A model generated the notes under the pieces. That model saw only the letters and a list, made by a program, of their open reading frames with translations, had not been told where the DNA came from and did no database searches. A stretch of DNA of 64,000 nt from Glandiceps talaboti (lineage: Eukaryota; Hemichordata; Enteropneusta; Spengelidae): NCBI RefSeq assembly GCF_964340395.1, contig NC_135556.1, positions 23,017,723 through 23,081,722 of the forward strand. Reading direction: 5' to 3'. The translations under genes were made by a program, and so were the position numbers. Position 1 is the stretch's first letter. Each line of letters begins with the position of its first letter. Positions 35,601 through 48,361 of the stretch are shown here, piece by piece.

Positions 35601-36639
35601 TCACACAGCTATGACTAGATACCATGCTAGACATTTGAATAAGCAATTACATGGAAATGTAAATCTATGTTATCATATCTCTCAAATAAAGCAATTATCA
35701 CGTTAGTTTATCAGAGGTTTGCTAACTGATGTGACATTTCACATGTCTGGTCCATTCTGAAGGCCAGAAACCTAATTTACTGTTATAGTGCCATCAACAT
35801 ACATCCGTTAACGTCGTGAGATGTGTGTCATTTAGTGCAATGTTTTCAACTTTTCTGAGAAATTTCTCAATTGATGATCATGTTTTAGATTTGCATGTCG
35901 CTATCTTTTAGGGAAGTCCGTCATTACTCATTCTGTTTACGACTGAATACACTACAATCATGTAGATGATTTCACTCCTCTGTCCTTTTGATTTTGTCAA
36001 CCAATTTAACACAACAACTCAAAATCCCATTTTTGAAAACTCCTGTATGGCATGTGCCTGAGTATGGTGTCTGTAGCTCTTAGTATAACTATAATGAGGT
36101 TGTGGCTTATGCAAGACAATGAATCTATTATTGGCTTCAGTCAATGATGACTTTTGAATTTTATGGAATTACGGGGTATAATGCCAAGGATAGTTCCTTA
36201 CTTACACCATTCATGCCTTCACTCCAAAATCTACATGTTTATATACCTTTAGATTTAAGCATTAAAATCGCTGAATTCTTGCATGAGTATTCAAAATGAA
36301 ATGTACCTGGCCAGTTCACTGATGACCAATAACATCAAAGACTTCATACCATGTGATTGTCATATGACAAATAGTAGCAGACATCAAATCACATGATTAT
36401 GATCATATTATTAACATTAAATGAGGAAAATAAAGGTACACAACTTATAAAAGTTTAGACTATGAAGTGTGATCACTGAAGTCACAGCCCAAATAACAAT
36501 AGGTATATCAGTAAATGTTTAAAAACCCTGGGAACTGGGAAAATCTGGTAAAATCTTGCATACTCCTCAATATTCTATAATTTTGCCAGTTTATACCCAA
36601 TATAATAGTTAATACCGAGGAACATAGATGCCTACTTAT

Positions 36640-37125
36640 CAAAGTTTTATTTGTTGTGTGGTATCAAGACTGTATGTATAAATAGCTGCCAGACATACCA
36701 GAATGGTAGAACTTAGAAGTAGACAGTTTGACTCAAAGGTCCTCAATGATGATATGTACCATTGTACAGTATTCAATCCAGATGTAGTGTAGGCTAACCA
36801 AAATCTAACATTAAAATGGAACCCTATGATGTCTACGGAAGACATCTGTATATTTGTCACTGGACATACATCCACCGAATACAGCGTCAAATGACAAGTG
36901 AGTTGAACATCAACATCACCTGGGTTTCAACTGAACACATTGTTCCTAAATAACTTGGACTGTAGTATTTAAGCTATTTATTACCTGGTATCAAGACTAA
37001 ATGTATAAATAGAATCACCAAATAAACAAAGATGGCAATGCAGACAGTTTGTTTGGTCCAAAGGACCTCAATACAGCTGTACCATTGTACTTATTTCAAT
37101 TCTGTATAGCTAACCGAGTCTAAAA
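36640..37125. repeat. Diverged duplication holding the satellite progenitor
   Basis: About 36655-36890 and 36985-37195 are two diverged copies sharing GGTATCAAGACT, TGTATAAATAG, CAGACAGTTTG, AAAGG.CCTCAAT, GTACCATTGTAC and GCTAACC in order. The first copy ends in a single diverged 68-bp satellite-like monomer (about 36830-36890). In the second copy the corresponding monomer begins the expanded array. Confidence 0.7.
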
Positions 37126-38695
37126 ACCGATATTGTCCAGAAAAGCCATTGGTATTTTTGTGACTGACATACGTCCACAGAATAAAGTCTACAACCGATA
37201 TTGTCCAGAAAAGCCATTGGTATTTTTGTCACTGTGACATACGTCCACAGAATAAAGTCTACAACCGATATTGTCCAGAGAAGACATTGGTATTTTTGTG
37301 ACTGACATGCGTCCACAGAATAAAGTCTACAACCGATATTGTCCAGAAAAGCCATTGGTATTTTTGTGACTGACATACGTCCACAGAATAAAGTCTACAA
37401 CCGATATTGTCCAGAGAAGCCATTGGTATTTTTGTGACTGACATACGTCCACAGAATAAAGTCTACAACCGATATTGTCCAGAGAAGCCATTGGTATTTT
37501 TGTGACTGACATACGTCCACAGAATAAAGTCTACAACCGATATTGTCCAGAGAAGCCATTGGTATTTTTGTGACTGACATACGTCCACAGAATAAAGTCT
37601 ACAACCGATATTGTCCAGAGAAGCCATTGGTATTTTTGTGACTGACATGCGTCCACAGAATAAAGTCTACAACCGATATTGTCCAGAAAAGCCATTGGTA
37701 TTTTTGTGACTGACATACGTCCACAGAATAAAGTCTACAACCGATATTGTCCAGAGAAGCCATTGGTATTTTTGTGACTGACATGCGTCCACAGAATAAA
37801 GGCTACAACCGATATTGTCCAGAAAAGCCATTGGTATTTTTGTGACTGACATACGTCCACAGAATAAAGTCTACAACCGATATTGTCCAGAGAAGCCATT
37901 GGTATTTTTGTGACTGACATACGTCCACAGAATAAAGTCTACAACCGATATTGTCCAGAGAAGCCATTGGTATTTTTGTGACTGACATGCGTCCACAGAA
38001 TAAAGTCTACAACCGATATTGTCCAGAGAAGACATTGGTATTTCTGTCGCTGTGACATACGTCCACAGAATAAAGTCAACAACCGATATTGTCCAGAGAA
38101 GCCATTGGTATTTCTGTCACTGTGACATGCGTCCACAGAATAAAGTCTACAACCGATATTGTCCAGAGAAGCCATTGGTATTTTTGTGACTGACATGCGT
38201 CCACAGAATAAAGTCTACAACCGATATTGTCCAGAAAAGCCATTGGTATTTTTGTGACTGACATACGTCCACAGAATAAAGTCTACAACCGATATTGTCC
38301 AGAGAAGCCATTGGTATTTTTGTGACTGACATGCGTCCACAGAATAAAGGCTACAACCGATATTGTCCAGAAAAGCCATTGGTATTTTTGTGACTGACAT
38401 ACGTCCACAGAATAAAGTCTACAACCGATATTGTCCAGAGAAGCCATTGGTATTTTTGTGACTGACATACGTCCACAGAATAAAGTCTACAACCGATATT
38501 GTCCAGAGAAGCCATTGGTATTTTTGTGACTGACATGCGTCCACAGAATAAAGTCTACAACCGATATTGTCCAGAGAAGACATTGGTATTTCTGTCGCTG
38601 TGACATACGTCCACAGAATAAAGTCAACAACCGATATTGTCCAGAGAAGCCATTGGTATTTCTGTCACTGTGACATGCGTCCACAGAATAAAGCC
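37126..38695. repeat. 68-bp satellite array, about 23 copies, with higher-order structure
   Basis: The monomer starts ACAACCGATATTGTCCAGAG and continues CATTGGTATTTTTGTGACTG, then CATACGTCCACAGAATAAAG. Most copies differ by one to three bases. Variant monomers with CTGTCGCTGTGACATACG (2 bp longer) occur at about 38041 and again at 38589, 548 bp apart, marking an eight-monomer higher-order repeat present about twice. Because 68 is not a multiple of 3, three monomers read through all frames and give the many 61-codon minus-strand frames, which are not genes. Confidence 0.97.
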
Positions 38696-39291
38696 AAAAA
38701 TGTAGAATAGCTGCTTAGTTAGCTCACCAGACGTGTCAGATTATTTGTTCACTTTGACTATTATCAAGTTACTGACTGTTCATATTAAGCAGGTGTTCTG
38801 ACTACACAGATATTTGTAATATCAACTGGGTCTCACTGCATACTTAAGAACATATATATATATATTGGAAACTAAGGGAAATATTTCTTTGTTGTATGTT
38901 ACATGCTTGTAAGATACAGAATATATAACAAACTGTATTTCTTCACTGTGAGTGCACGGTAATTAAATGCAACCACCTGTTGGTCATGTGATGACAAAAC
39001 CAAACACATACAGAAAACATGTTACAGAAAACATTTTACAGAAAACACCAAGAACTATACAGGATCTTTAAAACGTTGAAAACAAATACTACACAGGCTA
39101 AAGCTACCACCCATACTCTCATGGGGTTACAATACTTTCCAGTGACCTCAATTTTTTCTTTTCTGAGTATACATCTTGATATGACATGTACTGGTAGTAT
39201 ATGTAGTATATGATACTAGAATAGTGTACTAATCTATTAATGGCAGTAGAGTGATTCAGATAGTACAAATGAGGCTGTGTGACTGGTGTGT

Positions 39292-39342
39292 GGGAGCTGG
39301 AGGGAGGAGGAGGGTGTAGGAGCTGGAGGGAGGAGGGAGAGG
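39292..39342. repeat. Purine-rich tandem duplication
   Basis: GGAGCTGGAGGGAGGAGG occurs twice in tandem about 24 bp apart. G-rich and possibly G-quadruplex forming. Confidence 0.8.
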
Positions 39343-40196
39343 CATTTTAATTGTGAAGCATTTGAATGAGATAGACTAAGTCATTGTAATGGTTGGTATA
39401 TGTTTGCTGTTTTGATTGAAATCGTTCAGACTATGTGAATGAGGGGAGGGGGTATGCAGATATGAGAGGGTGTGTGGATAAAGCAGTGAATATTGAGTAC
39501 TGAATTTTAGACTAGTGGTGTGGGGGTTGTTTTTGATGCGAGAGTACAAATAAGGTGTCACATCACATACCTCAATATGACAAACACACACATACATCAC
39601 ACCTCCACAAAACAGCCTGCCAGTTGGACAGCCTCATAATTCAACTTCAAGTACAATTCAACAAATTGTAGTTCAAAACAAAAAGTATGTGATTTTCCAC
39701 CGACTTGATTCACAGTGATTTTATTTTTTAAGTCAAATATAATAGGCGTTTTACTAAATAGAAGAGAATTTTTCACCATCCATTCGTTTTGATAGCTTTC
39801 ATCAATAAACAGGGGATAAACTATTGATCACATTGTAAATATTTTGAAAGGAAGCTATAATAAAGTGGTAGCAGGTGTTTACTTCAAAAAAAATTTGTTT
39901 GATCAAAATATTTTTGTTTTTTTATACTGATTGTTAGATGATATTTTCCTCCGCACTGAAAACCAAGAATCCTTTTAGATCAACAGTGCCAAGTAAAATT
40001 ACATGTTAACATACTTTTTGGTACGCCGACATCAATCGTAACTGTTACCAGCATATCCCCCTGTGGCATTGTCATACATTGAGAACATTGATACACCGTT
40101 TCAGAACACCTCAGTATGGTTCATTAGAAACATGTACATTCCCTATACACCTGCGTCTATTTCCATTATGTTTACGGTAACAACAACATATCTTAC

Positions 40197-40289
40197 CGGT
40201 GAGTAATATCCACCGAAGAATGTCTGTACTCTCAGATCCAGGTGACAAGACCACTCATCTATGAATCGCCGGAAGTCAAAAAGAACACA
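40197..40289 (-). CDS. Gene A, internal exon upstream of the PDZ
   Basis: Minus strand 93 nt, 31 complete codons, acceptor ATTGCTGTCAACAG, donor CACCG|GTAAGA. The peptide includes VLFDFRRFIDEWSCHLD and ends with FFGGYYSP. Composition is strongly coding-like (Trp, Cys, paired aromatics, charged residues). Entry and exit at codon boundaries agree with the exons at 40661-40734 and 33699-33782. An alternative acceptor three codons and more upstream (ending GATAG) keeps the frame. No family is recognised. Confidence 0.6.
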
Positions 40290-40660
40290 CTGTTGACAGC
40301 AATCCTATCATAGTGTGATGGTCTACATGTAGTGGCCAACGACTTACAGCTTTCCAGTTAAACTAACTGTCTAACATCAAATGACTCCCCTACTACTCAT
40401 AATCAGCACACCTACCATAGGTGTATTCGAGGTTAATGTCTAATAGACTGTACCATCACGCTATTCAAAAAAGGGGTGTTCAAACAACTAAAAGACAAGG
40501 CACTTTCAAAATGCCAAAAAGGACAGCAGATTTTTCAATAATTGTACAATAATATTAAAACAACATCTTTTGGAAAATAAATTTCATATTCCAATATAAT
40601 GTATTTTCCTTATACATTATTCAAATCACGTCTTATTTACTCACATGAAATATGCATTAC

Positions 40661-40734
40661 CTTTAGATCTGTCCTACATTCAGCGCCGGTAATGCTAAAA
40701 ATATCAATCGTCAATTGTACATGAAAAGGAGACC
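40661..40734 (-). CDS. Gene A, internal exon
   Basis: Minus strand 74 nt: good acceptor (GTGATTTTGTAG), two entry bases, 24 codons and donor CTAAAG|GTAATG at a codon boundary. The peptide contains SPFHVQLTIDIFSITGAEC, an alternating beta-strand pattern that continues into VLFDF of the next exon only 371 bp away. Two-base entry fits the one-base exit of the exon at 57270-57318. Confidence 0.55.
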
Positions 40735-40869
40735 CTACAAAATCACTTGTTTCCACTCACTTAACTTAGCACACTTGAAAATTGGGAAGTACTGAACATA
40801 TGGTTTCACAAATTCCATTTTATGTCTCCCTTGAAAGACAATGGTACGTGCCAGAATATGAAACTATTA

Positions 40870-40969
40870 TTAAAAGTAACACAATATGTTGAGCAGAGAG
40901 TCATACAAAAGCTTGAGGTCAGCCAGGTCAAATTCCAGAGATTCCAATCCACGGACGTAATGAGCCACA
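40870..40969 (-). CDS. Exon-like block, possible alternative terminal exon
   Basis: Minus strand: a very good acceptor (TATAATTGTTCTGCAG), one entry base, then 32 codons and TAA. The peptide includes HYVRGLESLEFDLADLKLLY, a convincing amphipathic helix. No usable donor lies before the stop, and its entry phase does not fit the main chain. It may be an alternative last exon or poison exon of gene A, or an exon whose donor I have missed (a weak GTTACT at the TGT codon would restore phase into 40661-40734). Confidence 0.35.
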
Positions 40970-42338
40970 CTGCAGAACAATTATAGACATGTGTACCTGG
41001 AAACAGAGGGGCAGAAAAACAAGCCAGCCGCATAGTACCGTATGAAATCAAATAAGAGGCACCAAATATTCTGTTTTGTCTGAGTATAAATAAACACTTT
41101 GTAAAGGCAAGGAAAACAACAACAGCAAATGTATCAACTAACTGCAGAAACCACAAGATAGGATATGATACGACAACGATCATTGCAAGGCTGTCAGTAC
41201 ACTATGCTACTTTTTCATGTCTAAACTGTCAGAGACAGGCAGGAAACACAGGCAGGAAAAAAAACACTTTTTTTTCTACTACAATTTTTTTCTTTGAGAA
41301 TTGCATACATGAATGCTAACAAGAACTAGTTTCCAACGTTCTCAAATATTTACAGTATTCCATGAAATTACAAAAAAACAGAAGTTAAAAAAACAAAATT
41401 GATAAGTGTAGCGGGTAATTCCATCACGTAACACCATACATTATATGATATTTATTGTTAAAACATTACTGAAATGCAAACAAATCCATTAAGTACTGAA
41501 ATACCAACTGTGACATTTGTACCACGTTGCGTACCTTTTACTCAAAAACAACTGTCCGATTGTATAATAAATGAGAATTTTCACTTCAATTAGCTCTTGA
41601 AATTCCAAAGTCATCAGAGCTGTTTCTTGGTCCCTGGATTGTGTTTTTAACTCAATATATAAAATATTTTTAAGTTGTGTTGTCAAGAATTGCATTGCAA
41701 AGTATTAGGTTGCAGTATTTAGTTTCAAAATAATTCAATAAAGTGTACATAATACACATCAAATTTTAACATATCCCTGGTGTATTTTTCATCTATTTTA
41801 TATTTCCTTCACAGTTCCACATCAACTACAAACTTTCTATATTCCTCTCTTCTAGAACATCAGGGGAATAAAACACCAGAAAGAACCACCTCTCAATTGT
41901 ACAGAAAATTACCTAACTAGATGACAGATAACTGCATGTCTTTACTGACGCCTTTAGCAAAACTTTTAAGGTCATTGGTTCTCAACCCTGGAACAGATTA
42001 CTGTAACCATGACAACACATAGTGAATGATTTTCATCCCCACCAAATAATGTCAAACATTTAAACTGAAATACATAATACAAAATGTATGTGAATGGGTA
42101 ATTTGGTTGTCTAATGGTGGTGTGAAATCTACTAAATAACATTAGTTATGGTACTACATGTCTAATTACCAGACATTTGCAATAAATTTTCTAAACAGAC
42201 TGTTAGACGCTTTCTGTAAAGTCTTGCATGTACTGCACATGTGAAGACAAGTTTAGGCAAATAGCTAATACATTTATCACAAGTATGCAATGCCTGAAGT
42301 TAAACAAAAATGTTTGCAGCTGACCCTGGTATAAAATA

Positions 42339-42482
42339 TCATCAGATTAGATTAGATTAGATTAGCTAGATTAGGGAAAGTTTTCTTTCTAATCACAGGA
42401 CCTTCAAAATTAACGGCTTAAGCTGAATTTTTGGTCAGCTTATTTTTTATGATTAAACTAAATCTGATTAAAATCTGATGAT
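42339..42482. mobile_element. MITE-like element with GATTA repeats
   Basis: The left end TATCATCAGATTAGATTAG and the right end AATCTGATTAAAATCTGATG are imperfect inverted repeats about 145 bp apart. The left end carries a pentameric ATTAG/GATTA tandem (42344-42376). Size and structure fit a small non-autonomous DNA element. I see no coding capacity. Confidence 0.5.
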
Positions 42483-42966
42483 GTCTTGATTTGTACCTTT
42501 ATTTCCTTTGCAGTTTTTTCAGCAACGGTTTCTTTCTTTGATATCATATTACATACAGTACATCCACATGTACATTAGAAAATGACTTGAAATTATCAAT
42601 AATTTCTATGTAATGTACCTGTATATAGTTTCTATCTGACACTCTGAGAAAGATGATTTCTAAGTTTTTTTACACGTCATTCTTATCCAAATATCTTTGA
42701 TGTGACAGTTTCTCTTAACAACTTATATCTCCTTTATTAACATGCCCATTCCAACCCCAAACCTGATTCAACTTCTCAAAACAAAATTAAGACATTTAAA
42801 TGGCGACATCAACTCAGAGATACTTATGTACATTTCATTCAAACTGTTGCATGCATGACAAACTTTCCTACCTAAATATTCATTTTTCTTTTCCCATAAC
42901 TTTCATAAAGTAGATATGGCATCCAGGCATCCATGAAGACATGACATACGCTTTTATGCTATGGAA

Positions 42967-42978
42967 ATGCACCGACCA
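42967..42978. repeat. Poly-G tract
   Basis: An A/G-rich stretch ends in about ten consecutive G inside the large intron. Confidence 0.85.
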
Positions 42979-43906
42979 TGAGAGGAGGGGGGGGGGGTGT
43001 AAAATAAAGAGGGGACCCCCATCATGGAGAATTCAAAACACTACCAATATTCCATTCACTAATCCTAGCATTATACTAACTTTTTTTTTGCTTAGAAAAT
43101 GGCGAAGAATTTCTCCCCATTCATAATCTTATTTTCTCAAGGATTTTGATCTAAAGCTAAACAGTTACTTATCTTTGGTAATTGATACTAAAAGCATACA
43201 TGGGTGTATTGTGTTGGGTTTTGTTTCACCCTAGAGGTTATCAAGTCGGATCATAATAGCCCAACACAAAGACATTATAACTAAATCCCCTTGCTGACAA
43301 CTTATGCATATTTTTGTGGATTATTCACTCCAAATGCATTTAATTTACTTTTTAATGGAATTTCTGAGTCTGTACATTAAAACTGTTATGGAGGTTGAAT
43401 CTATTACCTTGCCGGTAGACATTTGCATAATTTCTGTCTTATTTATTGTTTTCTCATTTTTTGGCGGTCTACATCTTATGATTCCAGTCTTATTGCATCT
43501 AAGTTACAATGCGTAGACTACACTGGAAATTAATATATATTCCCATAAAATGGTACTCAAAACAAATCAAATATTTTCCATTTTTTTTTATCATTTAATA
43601 AATTAAATGTTTTTCTGTCCAAAGACTACAATTACAAGAATATATAGTATTATAGAGTTCCATTGCATTATATTATAAACTCATGCCGTGTTTTCATTGG
43701 ATGGCATGGCAGGCAAAACACACTCATTATTTTATCAGAGTGACCCATCAAAATCACATAACAAGGTATGAAAATCTATGCAATGTTTGGATTTGCCATT
43801 CTCTAGCTGTTACTTGTGCCTGGAAAAAAATACAATAATAGTGTGGTCACTGCTTAGGCCATAACACATTCTATATTGCTCTGTCTACAGGCTTTGGCTT
43901 GGATTT

Positions 43907-43991
43907 TAGTCTAGACACTGGCCGTTGGGTTTGAATCTGGAGATCTCTTTTTAATCTTCAGATTCAAACCAAACGGCTAGTCTCTAGACTA
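43907..43991. mobile_element. Foldback element with 38-bp arms
   Basis: Arms 43907-43944 and 43954-43991 are reverse complements with about four mismatches and a 9-nt loop. The arm includes GTTTGAATCTGAAGAT-type sequence that recurs in the hairpin at 53891-53951, so both belong to one family. Confidence 0.8.
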
Positions 43992-44337
43992 CTATGTGAT
44001 TTAGACATGACTAAAGGATGCTTCTTGGTCCACTATAATGTAATGGACGATTAAAAGTAGAGAGTTTGAAATGTTAAGACTATCAGACTACATGTATGGT
44101 GACCACATACTCTATTCAATACCAAATTGTTATCAGTATCACATAGAAAGTAAGCCCCAGACTCTTTCTTTTTCTGGTGCACATTGATTTGTCACCATCC
44201 ATGGTAATACAGCAAATTTATCTCAAGCTGTACCAATAGTTAGGTAGTCCAAATACTTGGCTATCTTGCTCAACACACTGGTTCAAACAACAGTCAATGT
44301 GTGTATTTTATATCTTAATGTGTTTTAGAATTTGTAA

Positions 44338-44473
44338 GTGGACTTTTGCGTGATTGTCGATTTGATGTATGAGGGCCTCAATGGAAAGAAGCCGACCCTG
44401 CAACGCTCTGCGTTGTTTGTAACGCTTATTGAGTTTTACCCCTGAATAAAGATATTTTATAATAATAATAAAG
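44338..44473 (+). mobile_element. 3' end of a CR1/L2-like LINE
   Basis: The sequence contains ATGAGGGCCTCAATGGAA, then GCGTTGTTTGTAACGC, then TTGAGTTTTACCCCTGAATA with AATAAA, ending in short ATA repeats. This is the layout of the 3' untranslated tail in the CR1/L2 superfamily of invertebrates: no poly(A), a short repeat at the end. Only the tail survives, as expected from 5'-truncated retroposition. Confidence 0.55.
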
Positions 44474-47420
44474 ATAGCCAAGTGCCTGGGTTAAGTGGGT
44501 AGGCAAGATACGTTACCGACAGTTTTTAAACTTAAAATGGACCTAGTATTTGTTACATTTTCACAATATTCTCAAATCTATCATCACATTATTTATACGT
44601 CTTTACTTGACTAGCAAGGTCCTCAAAACAGAAAAAGTTACACTCAGTCAGTACTTGGGGAGGGCAATGACCCATTGAACAAAACACTCTCTCCATTTGG
44701 CCAGCAGACTTTTTTTCTCTGAAGATTTGACATAATCTGAGAGATTTATAAGCCTATAAACTGCATTGTTGATTTACTTCATTCTGTTTTTACGACAAAA
44801 ACACAGAATGACAAAACGTTTAACATTCCAACTCACTGAATCCAACTTTAAATAAACTGCACATCCTGTTCCTTGTACCCTGTAAAGAGACAACAAGAAC
44901 CCATCACACCCTCTTTGTTGCAAACGAAATCATGCACAAACCAAACTGTAAACAATCATACACAATCTATGAAATAAAAAAAGGGATGCTATCCAGGCAA
45001 CATGTTGTATCTTGTGTGTTTACCCCTCAATCTTATTATCTGAATCCCCCTGTGGATCTGAACTTCTCACCTCCAAGTAAAAGTACTCATTCTTTTTCTG
45101 GCAAACCCCCAATATTAAGATTATTGTTACCATGACAACACTTGCAGTAACTGTTGTGATGACATCATTATTAGGTTACAACTATTGTTCATGATTAGAA
45201 TCCCTGTGACTTGATACCACAAGACTTGGAACCAAGGTAAGTTATTGTTGTCCTATCTACCTGATACACAACAACACATAATATCAACAATGAGACTCTT
45301 AGCTAGGTGCTGGAGGTATTACTCACAGTCATTTACATCAACTAAAACAACTTTTTTTATGTTCAGTTTGAAACACTGGCCATTCAACTTCAAGGGTCCT
45401 GAGAGTATAATTGTTAAGTTCAATGTACTCCTTTATGAATTTACCTCATTCTCATTCTGAAATGTAAATTATCAAATAATTGATTTTCCTTGATGTCGTC
45501 ATCAACGATTCATCTCGCTTTCAAGAAATGTTGTTCAGAGTTTTGATAAGAGCAATAAGTAGGTACAACCTGTAAAAAATCCCACATGCATTTGACAGAG
45601 TTAATGCACCAACATTACATGTTACAATGTATTAATTAAAGTAGGCAATTTTTACCAGATTTTTCTATTCCCAGGGTTCCCAAACACTCAGAAAGACCTT
45701 CTTGCATGGCAGTAATTTTAACAGACTTCTCTATTTCCGAAAAAACTCAACAACAACAAAATTGTTGCTTGGCAGTAATTTTCAATATTAAACATCCACT
45801 TTGCACCAAATATGCATACACTTTTTGAATATTTCAGGATGTATTGTATGTACAACAGCGTTCATTCATCGCAGATGGTACAAATCAGGTTTATGCTAAG
45901 AAAAAAACACACCTTGAACACTGTGTCCATTCATTGCAAGCATTACAGGTATACACTAGGGAGGTTAATCCTATGCCAATCCCTAAACTAACTTTATATG
46001 TAACTGTAACTCCTTAGCTTAATGTGTAAGTATCTAGTATATGTATCCATAGACCCTTCTCCCTTGGTGGATGGTCTATGATATATCCAATGTTTATATT
46101 CTTGCCAAAATCTCCTCCATAATCTATTCAGCTTCTTATAGCAACTACACTAAAACTCACATTAATAGGTTAATAGTATGTATATGCTTTATAAGTCAGA
46201 CCGACTCTTTCTGAACAATGAACAGAATCTGATAAGTCACTCTGAAAAACCTAATACAATGTGTTTGATATGATTCAACATTGAATACTTTGGGTCACAT
46301 GGAGTACATACACATACTTGATATGTTTGATACTATCTGTGTATGATGATACTGAGTATGAAACTGTTTATCCAAGACTATCACTTCCCCTACATGTACA
46401 TTCCAGATGATGCTAACTAAACAAATACAGTCTAAATAATGAACCGATTATTGAAATTTATTTTTTGTTTAAAAGGAAGGGCTCTGTATGTATATGTCCT
46501 TTTTTTATTTCCTTTGTATGGCTTTTCTAACTTACATAAATGGGAGAGAACATGAAAATAAATGGACTCACAACAGATGCCAAAAGTGCATTAACGTATG
46601 TTTATATAAAAGTATACATAATAATTTATATATTCTTGCAGAGCTACAGAAAAAGTTCCTATTTACTGGTAATATGATACCACTGATAAGATAATATTAT
46701 TCAAGATTACGGGAGTCAAACACATGGGTTTGATTCATTAACTGTGGCAGGCCTGTTGCAACTATATAAACAGCGCCCTCTACAGTCAACTGAGCATAAC
46801 AACAAGTACTGTACATGCTGTCTAGACGATGATAATAAACAATTTCCTTTCTCTACCCACAAGAGTAGAGAAGACTTTGTCTGCAAGAATGGAGTGGAAT
46901 GTACTTTTTATTAATTCATTCTCTCAACCACTCCCTGTACTATGTCACTTATGCTCCTATAAACCACAAAACGTGCCTCTTTCAGCCTTCATATGGCTGG
47001 AATTTCAATTAACAACACAAAAAACAAGATTCACATGACACTGTCCAACTTTCACCATTCAGAGGTGACTTTTCAAATTCCTGCAATTATTCAAACTATT
47101 TAATATCAATTTTTTAAATGAATCAAACTTATGTTACAAGCAGGCCTGGATAATCCTCAGATAACGAACTGAAATATTCAAATATTCATACTCAAAAATA
47201 TCCATACTCATTTATAGAGATTCTGTTGATTCTAGAGACTCAAGAATCAACGGAGAAATCTTTAGAGCAATAATTTGCAGAATGACATAATTTGGGGAAG
47301 CAAGCCTATTGTAACACTTTGGTACAAAGTTACTTGACAAATTCTGATGCACAGTTCTAATTGCTTTGTTAGACATTTCTGATACTTCAGGAATGACAAA
47401 AAATTATGTATATTTGTATA

Positions 47421-47585
47421 TGTTATTATGTTACATTACAATGCGCTGCATTTGTGCTTCACTGCACTACATTGTGTTATGTTATGTTATGTACATTACA
47501 TTACATTACACTGCATTGTATTTTGTTATGTTATGTTACATTACATTATGGTACGTTATGTTACGTTATGCACATCGCTATGTTA
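47421..47585. repeat. Pentamer-rich tract (TGTTA / ACATT)
   Basis: Interleaved runs of TGTTA and ACATT form a low-complexity region that explains three overlapping plus-strand open frames. Confidence 0.85.
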
Positions 47586-48110
47586 TAATTTCAAAACTTT
47601 CTGTCACCAGTAAATATACAATTGAGGACACTAGATCTCACATATTTTGGAAAATACAGATTCTGAGCGGGTAATTTTTCTACAAATAGTTTCCTTGACT
47701 ACTAGATATCAACTTGACTATTTCACAATCACAACACGCAGACTAAAATATAAGTGAAAGTTCAACAACCACTGTGTTGCCTTTCAAGTCTTTTGTGATA
47801 TTGAACAAATACAGCTCGAGATCTCATGAAAGGCACGTCACAAGGTTCTTGACACATGACCATACCATATTTACATAGCTGCATATGTCGCTAGGACATC
47901 ATTTCCACAAGGTTACAGCTTTCCACTCAGATTATATGGAGTAAAATAAAAGCTTTGTTATTATTTCATCAGGAATATCGCACATTTTATTAACATACTC
48001 AGTTTTATCTCGTATAGTTTACGATTTTGTGTATCATGACATTTGGTGCCGACTTTTGACCTCACAGTCTCGACACTTCACAGTTTATTCTCCTCAAAGT
48101 TCTCTTTACT

Positions 48111-48213
48111 AGCCTGTCTACATGTATGTCACTGGATCTGTAGCCTGTCTATGTCACTGGATCTGTAGCCTGTCTATGTCACTGGATCTGTAGCCTGTCT
48201 ATGTCACTGGATC
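48111..48213. repeat. 25-bp minisatellite, four copies
   Basis: The unit AGCCTGTCTATGTCACTGG followed by ATCTGT is repeated nearly perfectly. The first copy has a 6-bp insertion. Confidence 0.95.
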
Positions 48214-48361
48214 TGAAGTTAATAACGAAGTAATTACAATCTATCCAACTGGACTTGCTGAACTGTTGTCATTCAAAATAACAGCTAGTCCAGTAGGATA
48301 CATTGTCTTTACTTCGCTATTATTACTTTAGTTTATATATTTACTAGTTTGTTTTAGCACC

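Larger units (their letters stand above)
33783..40196 (-). other. Gene A intron with satellite array
   Basis: About 6.4 kb. It contains an array of about 105-bp degenerate units (35165-35600), the satellite ancestor duplication (36640-37125) and the 68-bp satellite (37126-38695). The minus-strand frame at 34452-34814 has a good GTATGT donor, but its phase cannot join the flanking exons. I see no confident exon. Confidence 0.5.

Noticed and set aside
36190-36230. Minus-strand donor GTAAGTAAGG
   Set aside because: The upstream frame is only about eight codons after a poor acceptor, and its phase does not fit gene A.
37110-38684. Overlapping 61-85-codon minus-strand frames
   Set aside because: They are produced by the 68-bp satellite. 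No start, splice or transcript evidence.
40806-41183. Minus-strand 125-codon frame
   Set aside because: It reads through several good intron-like signals, is Trp/Phe/Cys-rich without pattern, and is out of register with the better exon reading at 40870-40969.
45203-45239. Plus-strand block ending in CCAAG|GTAAGT
   Set aside because: A 37-nt block with decent borders but no partner exon on the plus strand.
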